NCBI RefSeq assembly: GCF_001747895.1
Contig: NZ_LNNB01000029.1
Span: 1 to 64,000 of the forward strand
Direction: 5' to 3'
Source: Staphylococcus equorum
GTDB lineage: Bacteria > Bacillota > Bacilli > Staphylococcales > Staphylococcaceae
DNA length: 64,000 bases
This document shows positions 1 to 9,579 of this stretch, piece by piece. Made by a program: the position numbers and the translations under genes. Numbering within the stretch: position 1 is the first letter of the stretch; the number at the start of each line of letters is the position of its first letter. Below the pieces are notes generated by a model. The model made no database searches. It saw only the letters and a program-made list of their open reading frames with translations, and had not been told where the DNA came from.

Positions 1-34
1 GTACAATTATATAAATTCATAAAAAAATAAATAT

Positions 35-80
35 AAAAATGGTGTTTTCTACTTTATTTCACGTAGAAAACACCATTTTT
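35..80 (-). terminator. Rho-independent terminator after the lipid kinase gene
   Basis: A nearly perfect 18-bp inverted repeat (arms 35-52 and 63-80, 10-nt loop) is flanked by A-runs and T-runs, so it can act on either strand. It lies about 100 bp beyond the stop of the minus-strand lipid kinase gene and is its likely transcript end. Confidence 0.8.
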
Positions 81-184
81 TAGTTAACTGAGAAGCTTAT
101 GTCTCAGCACTTTGCTATTTAAAATATAACGATTTTTGAAACTACGTGATTGTTTATAATTTAAATCATCGTGTTAAAGCTTAA

Positions 185-1144
185 TTACTCTGATTCAGTA
201 TCGTTCACTTGTTTATGTTCTGGAAGTGTCAGTATTTGAATAGCATTTGGCACAACTTCGATTTGAAGCGGCGTTTTTAAGTCAACTTCACCATCAATGT
301 CAACTTTCATCTGTGGGTCCGTAGCGATGGTGATTTTCTTCGCTAATACATGTTTAATACCATCCGTCATATTATTCCAATTCATGCTGTCACGTTGTTT
401 AAACACATCGTTTAAGACACTTGTTCTTTCTTCTGTGAAGATAAACGTATTTAAATAACCATCATTAGGAGATAAGTCGGTTAAAGGTATACGACTACCA
501 CCTATGAAGGGGCCATTCGCTACTACAAGCATTGTGGTATTACCTTCAATTTCCTTCTCATCGACAGTTAGTTTATAGTCAAAGTGTTCTGGGTTAAGTA
601 ATGTTTTCACTGTAGAACCAACGTAACTTAATTTACCAAAGACATCTTTGTTACCGTCTTGTACGTTCTCGGCATTTTGTACAATAAGCCCCATGCCTAC
701 AAAGTTTAAAGCATATTCGTCATTTACTTTCATAACATCATAAGATCTTAGTTCTGCTTCCTTAAGTTGTTCACTTGCTACTTTATGACGTGGGTGTAAA
801 TTTAATGTTTTTACAAAATCATTAAATGTCCCGCCCGGTATAATACCGATTGGAATATCTAGCTGACTTTGCATCATGCCATTAACGAGTTCATTTACCG
901 TACCGTCCCCACCTAAAATAAAGATAATATCTACATCATCACTATAACTTTGTTCTTTTATTTTTTTACAATAAGTAATAATGTCTCCTTCATTTTCACT
1001 TAATTGGATAGAGAGATGCTTACAAAATGTTGTAAGTGATGAGGCAACGTCTCCGAGACCTCTATAAATATCTTTTATACCTGAGTGTTCATGGTAAAAT
1101 AATACGCCGTGTTTAAATTTTGATTGAGTCAATTTATTCACCAT
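185..1144 (-). CDS. Diacylglycerol kinase catalytic-domain lipid kinase (YegS/DgkB-like)
   Basis: This 319-residue protein has the diacylglycerol kinase catalytic fold. The nucleotide-binding GGDGT motif is at residues 78-82 and the family PGGTFNDF segment at about 103-110. No transmembrane segment is evident, so it is probably a soluble enzyme acting on membrane lipids, transferring phosphate from ATP to diacylglycerol, undecaprenol or a related lipid. The exact substrate cannot be read from sequence. Staphylococci also carry an essential DgkB, and I cannot say this is that gene. The ATG at 1144 has only a weak ribosome binding site (AAGAA). The gene stands alone between two terminators. Confidence 0.85.
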   Translation of the reverse strand: MVNKLTQSKFKHGVLFYHEHSGIKDIYRGLGDVASSLTTFCKHLSIQLSENEGDIITYCKKIKEQSYSDDVDIIFILGGDGTVNELVNGMMQSQLDIPIGIIPGGTFNDFVKTLNLHPRHKVASEQLKEAELRSYDVMKVNDEYALNFVGMGLIVQNAENVQDGNKDVFGKLSYVGSTVKTLLNPEHFDYKLTVDEKEIEGNTTMLVVANGPFIGGSRIPLTDLSPNDGYLNTFIFTEERTSVLNDVFKQRDSMNWNNMTDGIKHVLAKKITIATDPQMKVDIDGEVDLKTPLQIEVVPNAIQILTLPEHKQVNDTESE

Positions 1145-1207
1145 ATTTCTTAGAATTTTGATTTACCTATTAAGTTTACCCGATTTTCAGTAAAAATAAA
1201 TAAAAAA

Positions 1208-1255
1208 GAGCGGGAGAGAAATCAAAATTTGAAATTTGATTTCGTATTCCCGCTC
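1208..1255 (-). terminator. GAGCGGGA-type hairpin terminator after the first POT gene
   Basis: A long imperfect hairpin opens with GAGCGGGA and closes with TCCCGCTC. Read on the minus strand it is followed by a T-run, so it terminates the peptide transporter transcript. A hairpin with the same GAGCGGGA ends occurs after gdpS at 23389-23439, which suggests a dispersed terminator-type repeat. Confidence 0.8.
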
Positions 1256-1311
1256 TCATAGGGCTGACTAGATATCAGACAGCAACTGCGCATGCTTATA
1301 TGATTAAACTA

Positions 1312-2820
1312 TTATTTAATACCACGCATACCTTTGACGATTTTTGGTACAAAGGCAAGGATGATTAGGCTGACTACAATCGCAATTACTCCTAGGAATA
1401 GGAAATAATTTTTATAGCCAAGTGGTTCGATAAGTTTTACTAAAGTACCGTTAATGGCTTGAGCACAGGCGTTTGTTAGTAACCATAAGCTCATCATTTG
1501 CGTGTTGAAGGCTTTAGGTGCAAGTTTTACTGCTGCACTATTACCAGTAGGTGATAAACATAATTCACCAATAACGCAAATAACATATGACAAGATAATC
1601 CAGTTTACACTTATCATTGCGCCACCGGATGAAATGCCAATTAAGCCAATCATTATGTAAGAAGCACCTGCTAAAAATGCACCTAAGACAAATTTCGTAG
1701 CTAAACTTGGCTGACGTCTTGCCATTTTAGCCCAGATAATTGAAATTACTGGTGCAAGTAATACGATGAATAGAGGGTTAATAGATTGGAACCAGGTTGG
1801 TCCAAAATCTGTTGTCCATCCAAATATATTTAATGACATATCACTACTTTCAAGCGCGAAAATGTTTAGCACATTTGCACCTTGTTCTTGAATTGACCAG
1901 AAAACTACACCTAAAATAAATAGGGGAATAAAGGCAATAACACGTGAACGTTCATCGGATGTAACTTCTTTACTGCGAATCATAATTGTAAAGTAAATGA
2001 TAGGTAACGCAACCCCAAGTATCAATACAGTAGTACTTACAATGTTAAATGAAAGTGTTCCAGTTAATCCAGTGATGATTAATACCGCTGCAATAACTAC
2101 GGCTGCAGCTGCAAATATTAGACCGTATTTCTTTTTCTCACTTTGATTTAAAGGATTCGTAGGTTTCGTTCCTACATCGCCAATATTTTTCTTATTGAAG
2201 ATCATATACCAAATTAAACCTAATGCCATACCTACTGCAGCTATTAAAAAGCCAGCATGGAAATCGCCTGATTTAACGAATTGATCTAATATTAATGGTG
2301 AAAGTAGTCCACCTAAATTTACAGACATATAGAAAATAACGAATCCAGCATCCATACGTGTATCATTTTCAGGATATAGTCTACCTACAATATTAGAAAT
2401 ACTTGGTTTCATTAAACCTGAACCCACGATAATAAAGAACATGGATATGAATAAACCGACAATATCTAATGGTAAACTTAAGAATACATGACCAATGATG
2501 ATTAGTACGCCACCGTAAAATGTGGCTGAACGCGTACCAGTGATTCTATCAGATATCCAACCTCCAAGTACTGAAGTCATATAGATTAAAGCACCATAAA
2601 CAGCCATGACTGACTGTGCAGTACCCTTGTCCATACCGAGGCCGCCATCTTTGATCGCGAAATACATATAAAAGATAAGTAACGCGCGCATTCCGTAATA
2701 ACTAAACCTCTCCCAAAATTCAACGAAAAATAAAACCCCTAGACCTTTAGGATGTCCAAAAAATCCTTTTTGTGGAATGGATTGGATGGCTTGGCCTTGG
2801 GTTTTGTCCTGATTTTGCAT
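1312..2820 (-). CDS. POT/PTR family proton-dependent oligopeptide transporter (DtpT-like)
   Basis: This 502-residue polytopic membrane protein of the proton-coupled peptide transporter family would import di- and tripeptides. The family ExxERF motif (EFWERF) is at residues 34-39. GGWISDRITG follows in the first transmembrane block, and FYMSVNLGGLLSPL matches the second PTR2 signature. An upstream in-frame start would add 30 residues, but the ATG at 2820 is preceded by AAAGGACGGG and gives an N-terminus that aligns with the adjacent paralogue, so I chose it. A CodY-like box lies about 100 bp upstream. Its neighbour at 3080-4594 is a close paralogue in the same direction, separated by a terminator. 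Confidence 0.92.
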   Translation of the reverse strand: MQNQDKTQGQAIQSIPQKGFFGHPKGLGVLFFVEFWERFSYYGMRALLIFYMYFAIKDGGLGMDKGTAQSVMAVYGALIYMTSVLGGWISDRITGTRSATFYGGVLIIIGHVFLSLPLDIVGLFISMFFIIVGSGLMKPSISNIVGRLYPENDTRMDAGFVIFYMSVNLGGLLSPLILDQFVKSGDFHAGFLIAAVGMALGLIWYMIFNKKNIGDVGTKPTNPLNQSEKKKYGLIFAAAAVVIAAVLIITGLTGTLSFNIVSTTVLILGVALPIIYFTIMIRSKEVTSDERSRVIAFIPLFILGVVFWSIQEQGANVLNIFALESSDMSLNIFGWTTDFGPTWFQSINPLFIVLLAPVISIIWAKMARRQPSLATKFVLGAFLAGASYIMIGLIGISSGGAMISVNWIILSYVICVIGELCLSPTGNSAAVKLAPKAFNTQMMSLWLLTNACAQAINGTLVKLIEPLGYKNYFLFLGVIAIVVSLIILAFVPKIVKGMRGIK

Positions 2821-2916
2821 AAAAAATTCCCGTCCTTTCTTGCTCCCAATAAAAAAATGTATAAAATAGATTTTACTCCTAATAAAACTAAATTTCAATA
2901 ATATTCTCACAATAAC

Positions 2917-2931
2917 AATATTCGGAAAATT
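2917..2931. promoter_or_regulatory. Putative CodY box upstream of the first POT gene
   Basis: AATATTCGGAAAATT matches the Gram-positive CodY consensus AATTTTCWGAAAATT at 13 of 15 positions. It lies about 97 bp upstream of the chosen start. CodY repression of peptide transporters in amino-acid-rich conditions is well known, which supports the call. Binding is not shown. Confidence 0.5.
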
Positions 2932-3016
2932 CAGTTAGTTTTTACAAGTTATTTTATTTTGTTTTAATTTTAAAATATTAACATTTAGTTAAAGTGGTTT
3001 ATGGTGATTATGTACG

Positions 3017-3057
3017 CAAAAAAGTAGTGACACAATGAAGTGACACTACTTTTTTTA
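3017..3057 (-). terminator. Terminator after the second POT gene
   Basis: AAAAAAGTAGTG and CACTACTTTTTT form a 12-bp stem with a T-run on both strands. It lies just beyond the minus-strand stop at 3080 and separates the two POT genes into distinct transcripts. Confidence 0.75.
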
Positions 3058-3079
3058 GATTGTATTTAGTTTTAATTGT

Positions 3080-4594
3080 TTAGTAAACGCCTTTCATAGC
3101 ACGTCTTACTTTTGGTGAAATAATCAGTAATAGAACACCAATTATTACAGCGATAAGGCCTGAGTACATAAAGTAATCACTTTGATTGATCTTTGTATAG
3201 ACAACAACTAGTTGAGCGTTAAGCCCTTGTGCAGTTGCATTACTTAGCATCCATAGGCTCATCATACGTGCAGTGAACGTCACTGGTGCAAGTTTAGTAG
3301 TCGTAGATAAACCAACTGGTGAGATACAAAGTTCACCAATCGTAATTAGTAAGAAACTCAGTACAAGCCATAATGGGTTAATTAACTCGTTACCAGTAGC
3401 TAATGGAATAATCATGACTAAATAAGAGAAGCCCCCGATAATGGCCCCGATAGCAAATTTATGTACGGTAGGCGGGTTGTATTTCCCTAATTTCATCCAA
3501 AGTGTTGCAAAAATTGGTGCTAAGAGCACAATGAAAATTGGATTTAATGACTGTGCCCATGCTGCAGGTATTGAAAAATCAATTAAACCATTTGTTAATT
3601 CTGACATTTCTAATTGTGTTTTTTTATCTGCAAATGTTGCAAGTATCGTTGAACCTTGTTCTTGAATCATCCAGAAAGCCACGGAAGTGATATATAAAGG
3701 TACGTAACTATAAACACGTGAACGTTCATCTTTTGTTATATTTTTACTTAATATCATATTAAGGAATATGTATACCGGTAATACAATACCTAACAATGTA
3801 ATTAAGAAACTAAAGTTACCTAATGTTAGAGCATTGTTTAAATGTAAGATCCATAAATATATTAAGAATAAAACGATAACGCCAACAGTAATAAGTACGA
3901 ATTTTTTGATTTCTGGTTTTGTTAACGGTATTGGTACATTGCGACCAGCTAGCCCTAAATTCTTTTTACGTTTGATTGCAAAAACGATTAGACCAAAAAA
4001 CATTCCAATTGCTGCTGCTAAGAAACCAGCGTGGAAACCAATTTTAGTTTGTAATTGCCCAGTAATTAAAGGTGAAAGCAAAGCCCCTAAATTAATCCCC
4101 ATGTAAAATAACGTAAATGCTGCGTCACGTCTTGGGTCATTGCGTTCGTATAATTCACCAACGGTAGTAGAGATATTTGGTTTTAATAACCCTGTACCTG
4201 CGATAATTAGAAGTAAAGCTATCATTGCTGCTGTTAAATTACCTGGAATGGATAATAGGATATGTCCAAACATGATGAGGAACCCACCATAGAAGACGGC
4301 ATCTTGCGTTCCAGTAATCCGGTCTGCAATCCACCCTCCGATAAGACCAGACATATAAATTAAAGTTCCGTAAATAGCAACAATTTGCATAGCAACTGCT
4401 TGGCTAAGGCCGAACCCACCATCAGCAACACTATAATATAAGTAGTAAATTAATATGGCTTTCATACCATAATAACTGAATCTCTCCCAAAACTCAGTCA
4501 AGAATAGTGTGCTTAGTCCTTTTGGATGTCCGAAGAAACCTTTGTTTGGAATACTTTTCATGATTTCTTCGTGACTATGATTTACTTTTTTCAT
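3080..4594 (-). CDS. POT/PTR family proton-dependent oligopeptide transporter, second paralogue
   Basis: This 504-residue polytopic membrane protein belongs to the same peptide/proton symporter family as its neighbour. Its N-terminus (FFGHPKGL followed by EFWERF at residues 34-39) is nearly the same as the paralogue's, and it carries the FYMGINLGALLSPL signature. The ATG at 4594 has a strong GGGGAGGG ribosome binding site. The pair looks like an old tandem duplication: motifs are conserved but the loops and C-terminal half differ clearly. Different peptide preferences or expression are possible. I see no convincing CodY box before this copy. Confidence 0.92.
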   Translation of the reverse strand: MKKVNHSHEEIMKSIPNKGFFGHPKGLSTLFLTEFWERFSYYGMKAILIYYLYYSVADGGFGLSQAVAMQIVAIYGTLIYMSGLIGGWIADRITGTQDAVFYGGFLIMFGHILLSIPGNLTAAMIALLLIIAGTGLLKPNISTTVGELYERNDPRRDAAFTLFYMGINLGALLSPLITGQLQTKIGFHAGFLAAAIGMFFGLIVFAIKRKKNLGLAGRNVPIPLTKPEIKKFVLITVGVIVLFLIYLWILHLNNALTLGNFSFLITLLGIVLPVYIFLNMILSKNITKDERSRVYSYVPLYITSVAFWMIQEQGSTILATFADKKTQLEMSELTNGLIDFSIPAAWAQSLNPIFIVLLAPIFATLWMKLGKYNPPTVHKFAIGAIIGGFSYLVMIIPLATGNELINPLWLVLSFLLITIGELCISPVGLSTTTKLAPVTFTARMMSLWMLSNATAQGLNAQLVVVYTKINQSDYFMYSGLIAVIIGVLLLIISPKVRRAMKGVY

Positions 4595-4768
4595 AATTTC
4601 CCTCCCCTTAAATGGTTGGATTTATTCTATACTGTTTTCATAAAAAAAACAAGTGTGTCCCTGAATTATTCAAATGTAAGTAAATTTTACACTATACATT
4701 TAAAAAGTATGGAAATAGGGTGAGAATGTCATATTAAAATTTAGTGATTTATCCCCGTGAAAGCATAC

Positions 4769-4810
4769 AAAAAACCATCGACTAAATCATGTGACTTAGT
4801 CGATGGTTTA
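4769..4810 (-). terminator. Terminator after queF
   Basis: AAACCATCGACTAA pairs with TTAGTCGATGGTTT to give a strong hairpin, with a T-run when read on the minus strand. It lies about 75 bp beyond the queF stop. Confidence 0.8.
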
Positions 4811-4884
4811 ATGATGTAGACATATATTGATGTCCCGAAATTCCAATCATTGTAGGTGAGGTGAAGATAAAAAAGCGTAATTTA

Positions 4885-5385
4885 TTATCTATTATCTATT
4901 TTCTCTGGATAAAGGTCATGATTCATTAAACGATGTTCTGCCATTTTTTCATATTTAGAATCAGGACGGCCATAGTTTGTATATGGATCTATTGAAATAC
5001 CACCACGCGGCGTGAATTTGCCCCAAACTTCAATATAATGTGGGTCCATTAGATCAATCAGATCATTCATTATAATGTTCATACAGTCTTCATGGAAGTC
5101 GCCATGGTTTCTAAAACTAAATAAATAAAGCTTTAACGATTTAGATTCTACCATTTTAATATTAGGAATATAAGAAATATAAATCGTTGCGAAATCAGGT
5201 TGGCCAGTAATAGGGCATAATGATGTGAATTCTGGACAATTGAATTTCACAAAATAATCACGACCTGGGTGTTTGTTATCAAATGATTCTAAAACATCAG
5301 GTCTATAATCAAAATCATATTTATTGTTTTGATTACCTAATAATGTAATATCTTCTAATTCTTCTTTATTGCGTCCTTCAGTCAT
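4885..5385 (-). CDS. queF: NADPH-dependent 7-cyano-7-deazaguanine reductase QueF
   Basis: QueF reduces the nitrile of preQ0 to preQ1 with NADPH, the committed step to queuosine in tRNA. The 166-residue length fits the short unimodular (B. subtilis-type) family. The catalytic cysteine is C57 in [10 protein letters not shown] and the general acid is D64. The QueF signature [16 protein letters not shown] follows, with HGDFHED after it. The gene is the second of a two-gene unit, 14 bp after an EamA transporter. No preQ1 riboswitch is evident upstream. Confidence 0.95.
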   Translation of the reverse strand: MTEGRNKEELEDITLLGNQNNKYDFDYRPDVLESFDNKHPGRDYFVKFNCPEFTSLCPITGQPDFATIYISYIPNIKMVESKSLKLYLFSFRNHGDFHEDCMNIIMNDLIDLMDPHYIEVWGKFTPRGGISIDPYTNYGRPDSKYEKMAEHRLMNHDLYPEKIDNR

Positions 5386-5399
5386 TGCATATCGCTCCT

Positions 5400-6287
5400 T
5401 TAGCGTTTAGGTTTTTGTTCTTCCTTTTGAATTGTAAGTGGTTGTCGACGTGCTTTTTCAAACATATAGTAACTGGCACCTATAATAATGATATAGCCTA
5501 AGATAGCAAATGAATCTGGTGTTTCACCGAATAAGATAAAGCCAAACGCTGCAGTAAATATAATAGATGCATACGTAAATATTGAAATATCTTTAGCTGG
5601 CGCGTAACTATAGGCCAGTGTTATACCAATTTGTCCTGCAGCAGCAGCTAATCCTGCACCGATTAAATAAACAACTTGCATCATAGACATAGGTTCAAAT
5701 GTAAACACTGTAAAAGGTATCAATACTATAATGGAAAAGAATGAAAAATAAAAGACAATCGTATAAGGTGCTTCACGTGTACTTAATGCTCTGACACACG
5801 TATAAGCACTTGCTGCAAAAATACCAGAGAATAATCCGCCCAAAGCAGGAATCATAGTGGAGGAGAATTCGGGTTTAACAACAAATAACATACCAAAAAT
5901 GGCCACAATCATAGCTACAAATTGGTAATTACGTACTTTTTCATTTAAGAAGATAATACTTAGTAGTATCGTCCAAAATGGATTAAGCTTCATTAATGTA
6001 TCTGCATCACTTAAAAGCATATGATCGATAGCGTAGATATTAAGCAACACACCAATCAAACCTAATGTAGAACGAGAAATCAATAAAGGTTGGCTACTTA
6101 ATTTACCAAATAAGGGTTGTTTATATTTTAAAATAAAATATAGCGGTATAAACATTGCTACTAAATTTCGAGCAAGAGACTTTTGAAATACAGGCAAGTC
6201 ACCGGCTAATCGGAAGAAAACAGTCATAAAACTAAAGCCAACTGCTGAAACTAAGATAGCAATGATACCTTTAACTTTAGGATTCAC
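5400..6287 (-). CDS. EamA-family (drug/metabolite transporter superfamily) permease
   Basis: This 295-residue protein has about ten hydrophobic helices arranged as two EamA repeats (roughly residues 5-137 and 150-285) and a basic cytoplasmic tail. The family exports or imports small metabolites, and the substrate cannot be inferred. The start is GTG at 6287, preceded by GAGGCGAT; the overlapping ATG at 6289 reads straight into TGA. The stop is 14 bp before queF, so the two are probably co-transcribed. That makes a role with a queuosine precursor possible but unproven. A LexA-like box lies about 107 bp upstream. Confidence 0.88.
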   Translation of the reverse strand: MNPKVKGIIAILVSAVGFSFMTVFFRLAGDLPVFQKSLARNLVAMFIPLYFILKYKQPLFGKLSSQPLLISRSTLGLIGVLLNIYAIDHMLLSDADTLMKLNPFWTILLSIIFLNEKVRNYQFVAMIVAIFGMLFVVKPEFSSTMIPALGGLFSGIFAASAYTCVRALSTREAPYTIVFYFSFFSIIVLIPFTVFTFEPMSMMQVVYLIGAGLAAAAGQIGITLAYSYAPAKDISIFTYASIIFTAAFGFILFGETPDSFAILGYIIIIGASYYMFEKARRQPLTIQKEEQKPKR

Positions 6288-6393
6288 ATGTATCGCCTCA
6301 ATTTTTAATTTTTAACGTATTCATATTAGCATATATGCTCTGAAGATGTATATATAGTTGAAAATGGAAGGGAAATATATTAAGATGTAAACA

Positions 6394-6407
6394 CGAACAA
6401 ATGTTCT
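6394..6407. promoter_or_regulatory. Putative LexA (SOS) box upstream of EamA-queF
   Basis: CGAACAAATGTTCT matches the Gram-positive LexA consensus CGAACNNNNGTTCG at nine of ten defined positions. It is nearly the same as the box before uvrB at 37241-37254. On the minus strand it would overlap a TTGTTC -35-like element of the EamA-queF promoter. It is also about 590 bp upstream of nrdI. Confidence 0.45.
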
Positions 6408-6676
6408 GTTCATTAAGGGGAATCTTTTACTTATAAGAATGAAATATATGGTGGTCATACATTGTATCTTACACAATGTAAAAATTGATTTTGTTTAAAA
6501 GACGACACATCAAGCATTGCAAGATTTTTATGAAAAGCAAATAATCAAACCTTAAAATCACAAAAAAATATTTTTTGATTCTTGAACATCACTTTAAGGT
6601 TGAATTGGTGCCATTTCTATTGATTATTCAACATTTTGTCATAAATAAAAGCCTTTTAATAATCTTCTGAGTTATG

Positions 6677-6682
6677 TATAAT
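6677..6682 (+). promoter_or_regulatory. Likely -10 element of the nrdIEF promoter
   Basis: TATAAT lies 3 bp before the first NrdR-type box, so transcription would start inside the operator. No good -35 hexamer is visible at 17 bp. The assignment rests on the -10 match and the operator position. Confidence 0.45.
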
Positions 6683-6685
6683 GAA

Positions 6686-6733
6686 ACACATAATATAGTA
6701 TTGATGACCAAGACAAAACACAATATATAGTGT
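6686..6733 (+). promoter_or_regulatory. Paired NrdR boxes controlling nrdIEF
   Basis: ACACATAATATAGTAT (6686-6701) and ACACAATATATAGTGT (6718-6733) resemble the NrdR box consensus acaCwAtATaTwGtgt, the second almost perfectly. Their starts are 32 bp apart, about three helical turns, which is the usual spacing for cooperative NrdR binding. NrdR is the ATP/dATP-sensing repressor of ribonucleotide reductase genes. Confidence 0.8.
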
Positions 6734-6997
6734 TTTAGTACGTGGTCAATTTATTTATAATAAATCAAAATTTATGTAAAATCACACTGTTTTAGGCACT
6801 TAAATATGACAAATTAAGCATTAATACTTAATTATTGAGTTTTTACATAACTACATATAGATATTGAAATTACTATATATTGTGGTTAGTTCGAGAAACT
6901 AAGTTATTTTGATTTTTCAAAGCGCCTTTAAGCATTTAAATATAATACATGATTTTATCATAATAAGATAAATATATTTTAGAAAGTAGGTGATCCG

Positions 6998-7396
6998 ATG
7001 AAGGTTGTATATTTTTCATTTTCTGGCAATGTGCGTAGATTCATAAAGCGAACTGAACTTACCAACGTAATGGAAATTACACAAAATAATTGTTCTGAAA
7101 GAATGGAAGAGCCTTTCATATTGGTCACTGGAACAATAGGGTTTGGCGAAGTACCGCCACCTGTTCAGTCATTTTTAGATATTAATCACGACTTATTACA
7201 AGCTGTTGCAGCTAGCGGAAACCGAAACTGGGGTCAAAATTTTGCAAAAGCTGGACGATCTATTTCGGAACGATATCATGTTCCATTATTAATGAAATTT
7301 GAATTACATGGCACAACGAACGATATAAGCGAATTTAAAGATAAGGTGGGGCATTTCAATGAAGATTATGGACGAGAAGAAATACAATCATATTGA
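6998..7396 (+). CDS. nrdI: NrdI, flavodoxin-like activator of class Ib ribonucleotide reductase
   Basis: NrdI is a small FMN protein that supplies the oxidant used to build the Mn(III)2-tyrosyl radical cofactor in NrdF. The 132-residue product has the flavodoxin-like FSFSGN phosphate-binding loop at residues 6-11 and the [11 protein letters not shown] flavin loop at about 45-56. The ribosome binding site is AGTAGGTGA. The 3' end overlaps nrdE by 38 bp, which implies translational coupling. Transcription is probably under NrdR. Confidence 0.95.
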   Translation: MKVVYFSFSGNVRRFIKRTELTNVMEITQNNCSERMEEPFILVTGTIGFGEVPPPVQSFLDINHDLLQAVAASGNRNWGQNFAKAGRSISERYHVPLLMKFELHGTTNDISEFKDKVGHFNEDYGREEIQSY

Positions 7397-9464
7397 ATTA
7401 AATAACGAAGTTACCAAACGTAAAGAGAATGGCTTTTTTGATTTGGAAAAAGACCAAGAAGCATTAACAGTCTATCTAGAAGAGATACAGGATAAGACGA
7501 TTTATTTTGATACTGAACTTGAACGTCTTCACTATCTCGTTGATAATGATTTCTATTTTGATTTATTTGCAAAATATTCAGTAGAAGACCTAGAAGAAAT
7601 TACTGAATATGCGAAAAGCATTCCATTTAGTTTTGCGAGTTACATGTCCGCAAGTAAATTTTACAAAGATTATGCATTGAAAACGAATGACAAAAGTCAA
7701 TATTTAGAAGACTACAAGCAGCACGTAGCAATCGTTGCATTATATTTAGCAAATGGACACAAAGCCACAGCTAAACAGTTTATTTCTGCAATGGTTGAAC
7801 AGCGTTATCAACCTGCAACACCAACATTCTTAAACGCTGGACGTGCGCGTCGTGGAGAACTTGTATCTTGTTTCTTACTTGAGGCAGACGATAGTTTAAA
7901 CTCTATCAACTTTATAGATTCTACAGCCAAACAATTAAGTAAAATTGGTGGCGGTGTTGCGATTAACTTGTCTAAATTACGTGCGCGTGGTGAAGCAATC
8001 AAAGGTATCAAGGGTGTAGCAAAAGGTGTACTACCTGTTGCAAAATCACTAGAAGGTGGCTTTAGTTACGCAGACCAATTAGGTCAACGCCCAGGTGCTG
8101 GCGCAGTATATTTAAATATCTTCCACTATGACGTTGAAGAGTTTTTAGATACGAAAAAAGTAAACGCTGATGAAGATTTACGTTTATCTACAATATCAAC
8201 AGGCTTAATTGTGCCGTCTAAATTCTTTGATTTAGCAAAAGAAGGTAAAGACTTTCATATGTTTGCACCACATACAATTTATAAAGAGTATGGTGTGACA
8301 TTAGATGATATTGATCTTGATGCATACTACGATGAACTTGTCGCAAATCCAAATATTGATAAAAAGAAAAAAGATGCACGTGACATGTTAAATACAATTG
8401 CTCAGACACAATTACAATCTGGTTATCCTTATTTAATGTTTAAAGATAATGCTAATAAAGTCCATGCAAACTCAAACATTGGCCAAATTAAAATGAGTAA
8501 CTTATGTACTGAAATTTTCCAATTACAAGAAACTTCAATCATTAATGATTATGGTACAGAAGATGAAATTAACCGTGACATCTCTTGTAACTTAGGTTCA
8601 TTAAATATTGTTAACGTAATGGAATCAGGTAAATTCAAGAATTCAGTACACACAGGTATGGATGCATTAACTGTTGTAAGTGATGAAGCTGACATTCAAA
8701 ACGCGCCAGGTGTAAGAAAAGCTAATAGTGAACTACATTCAGTTGGTTTGGGTGTAATGAACTTACATGGTTATTTAGCGAAAAATAAAATTGGCTATGA
8801 GTCTGAAGAAGCAAAAGACTTTGCGAACATCTTCTTTATGATGATGAATTATTATTCTATTGAACGTTCAATGGAAATTGCTAAAGAGAGACAAGAAACA
8901 TACAAAGACTTTGATAAATCAGATTATGCCAATGGTAAATACTTTGAATTCTATACTTCACAAACATTCGAAGCGAAATTTGAAAAAGTACGCAAATTAT
9001 TTGATGGTTTAGAGATACCATCTCCAGAAGATTGGAAAGCATTGCAAAAAGAAGTTGAAGCAAATGGTTTATTCCATGCATATCGTTTAGCGATTGCGCC
9101 AACACAAAGTATTTCTTATGTACAAAATGCGACAAGCTCTGTTATGCCAATCGTCGACCAAATTGAACGTCGTACTTATGGTAATGCTGAAACATTTTAT
9201 CCTATGCCTTTCTTATCACCAGAAACAATGTGGTACTATAAATCAGCATTTAATACAGATCAAATGAAATTAATCGATTTAATCTCAACGATTCAAACAC
9301 ACGTTGACCAAGGTATTTCTACAATCCTTTATGTTAATTCAGAAATATCTACACGTGAACTGTCTCGACTATATGTTTATGCACATCACAAAGGATTAAA
9401 ATCGTTATATTATACTAGAAATAAACTGTTAAGCGTTGAAGAATGTACAAGTTGTTCGATATAG
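7359..9464 (+). CDS. nrdE: Class Ib ribonucleoside-diphosphate reductase, alpha subunit NrdE
   Basis: NrdE is the catalytic subunit that reduces NDPs to dNDPs. The 701-residue protein carries the redox-active cysteine in VSCFLLE (about residue 170), the radical-site cysteine in NLCTEIFQ (about 383), the partner cysteine in [10 protein letters not shown] (about 410), and the shuttle pair C696/C699 in the C-terminal ECTSCSI. The start at 7359 lies inside nrdI and is preceded by AAGGTGGGG. No intein or intron interrupts it, although staphylococcal and phage nrd genes sometimes carry them. It acts with NrdF and NrdI, with electrons from a thioredoxin or NrdH-like donor. Confidence 0.97.
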   Translation: MKIMDEKKYNHIELNNEVTKRKENGFFDLEKDQEALTVYLEEIQDKTIYFDTELERLHYLVDNDFYFDLFAKYSVEDLEEITEYAKSIPFSFASYMSASKFYKDYALKTNDKSQYLEDYKQHVAIVALYLANGHKATAKQFISAMVEQRYQPATPTFLNAGRARRGELVSCFLLEADDSLNSINFIDSTAKQLSKIGGGVAINLSKLRARGEAIKGIKGVAKGVLPVAKSLEGGFSYADQLGQRPGAGAVYLNIFHYDVEEFLDTKKVNADEDLRLSTISTGLIVPSKFFDLAKEGKDFHMFAPHTIYKEYGVTLDDIDLDAYYDELVANPNIDKKKKDARDMLNTIAQTQLQSGYPYLMFKDNANKVHANSNIGQIKMSNLCTEIFQLQETSIINDYGTEDEINRDISCNLGSLNIVNVMESGKFKNSVHTGMDALTVVSDEADIQNAPGVRKANSELHSVGLGVMNLHGYLAKNKIGYESEEAKDFANIFFMMMNYYSIERSMEIAKERQETYKDFDKSDYANGKYFEFYTSQTFEAKFEKVRKLFDGLEIPSPEDWKALQKEVEANGLFHAYRLAIAPTQSISYVQNATSSVMPIVDQIERRTYGNAETFYPMPFLSPETMWYYKSAFNTDQMKLIDLISTIQTHVDQGISTILYVNSEISTRELSRLYVYAHHKGLKSLYYTRNKLLSVEECTSCSI

Positions 9465-9481
9465 GATTTTAAGTAACGGAT

Positions 9482-9544
9482 AAGCAAAGTGGTTTTTACA
9501 AACAGCCTAGTCTTTTATATAGATTAGGCTGTAAATCACTGCTT
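9482..9544 (+). other. Intercistronic hairpin between nrdE and nrdF
   Basis: CAGCCTAGTC (from 9503) pairs with GATTAGGCTG (to 9532) as a 10-bp stem with one G-U pair. Flanking AGTGGTTTTTAC and GTAAATCACT can extend it with an internal loop. No T-run follows, so it is more likely an mRNA stability or processing element than a terminator. Confidence 0.55.
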
Positions 9545-9579
9545 AATTAAATTTTTACTGGATAGGGGAATTTATCTAA

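Larger units (their letters stand above)
6288..6997. other. 710-bp intergenic region between EamA-queF and nrdI
   Basis: No convincing gene is present. It holds, in order: the divergent promoter area for EamA-queF with a LexA-like box (6394-6407), an inverted repeat (6458-6480), a run of weak AT-rich hairpins around 6550-6605, a -10 element (6677-6682), a pair of NrdR-type boxes (6686-6733) and two further weak NrdR-like half-matches (about 6850-6887). It is far longer than a minimal nrd promoter and leaves a leader of about 300 nt before nrdI. Confidence 0.6.

Noticed and set aside
3441-4106. Plus-strand open frames opposite the second POT gene
   Set aside because: They mirror the minus-strand transporter, lack ribosome binding sites and have implausible composition; antisense shadows.
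6288-6400. preQ1 riboswitch before EamA-queF
   Set aside because: No pyrimidine-rich pseudoknot or conserved preQ1 aptamer core could be found on the minus strand.
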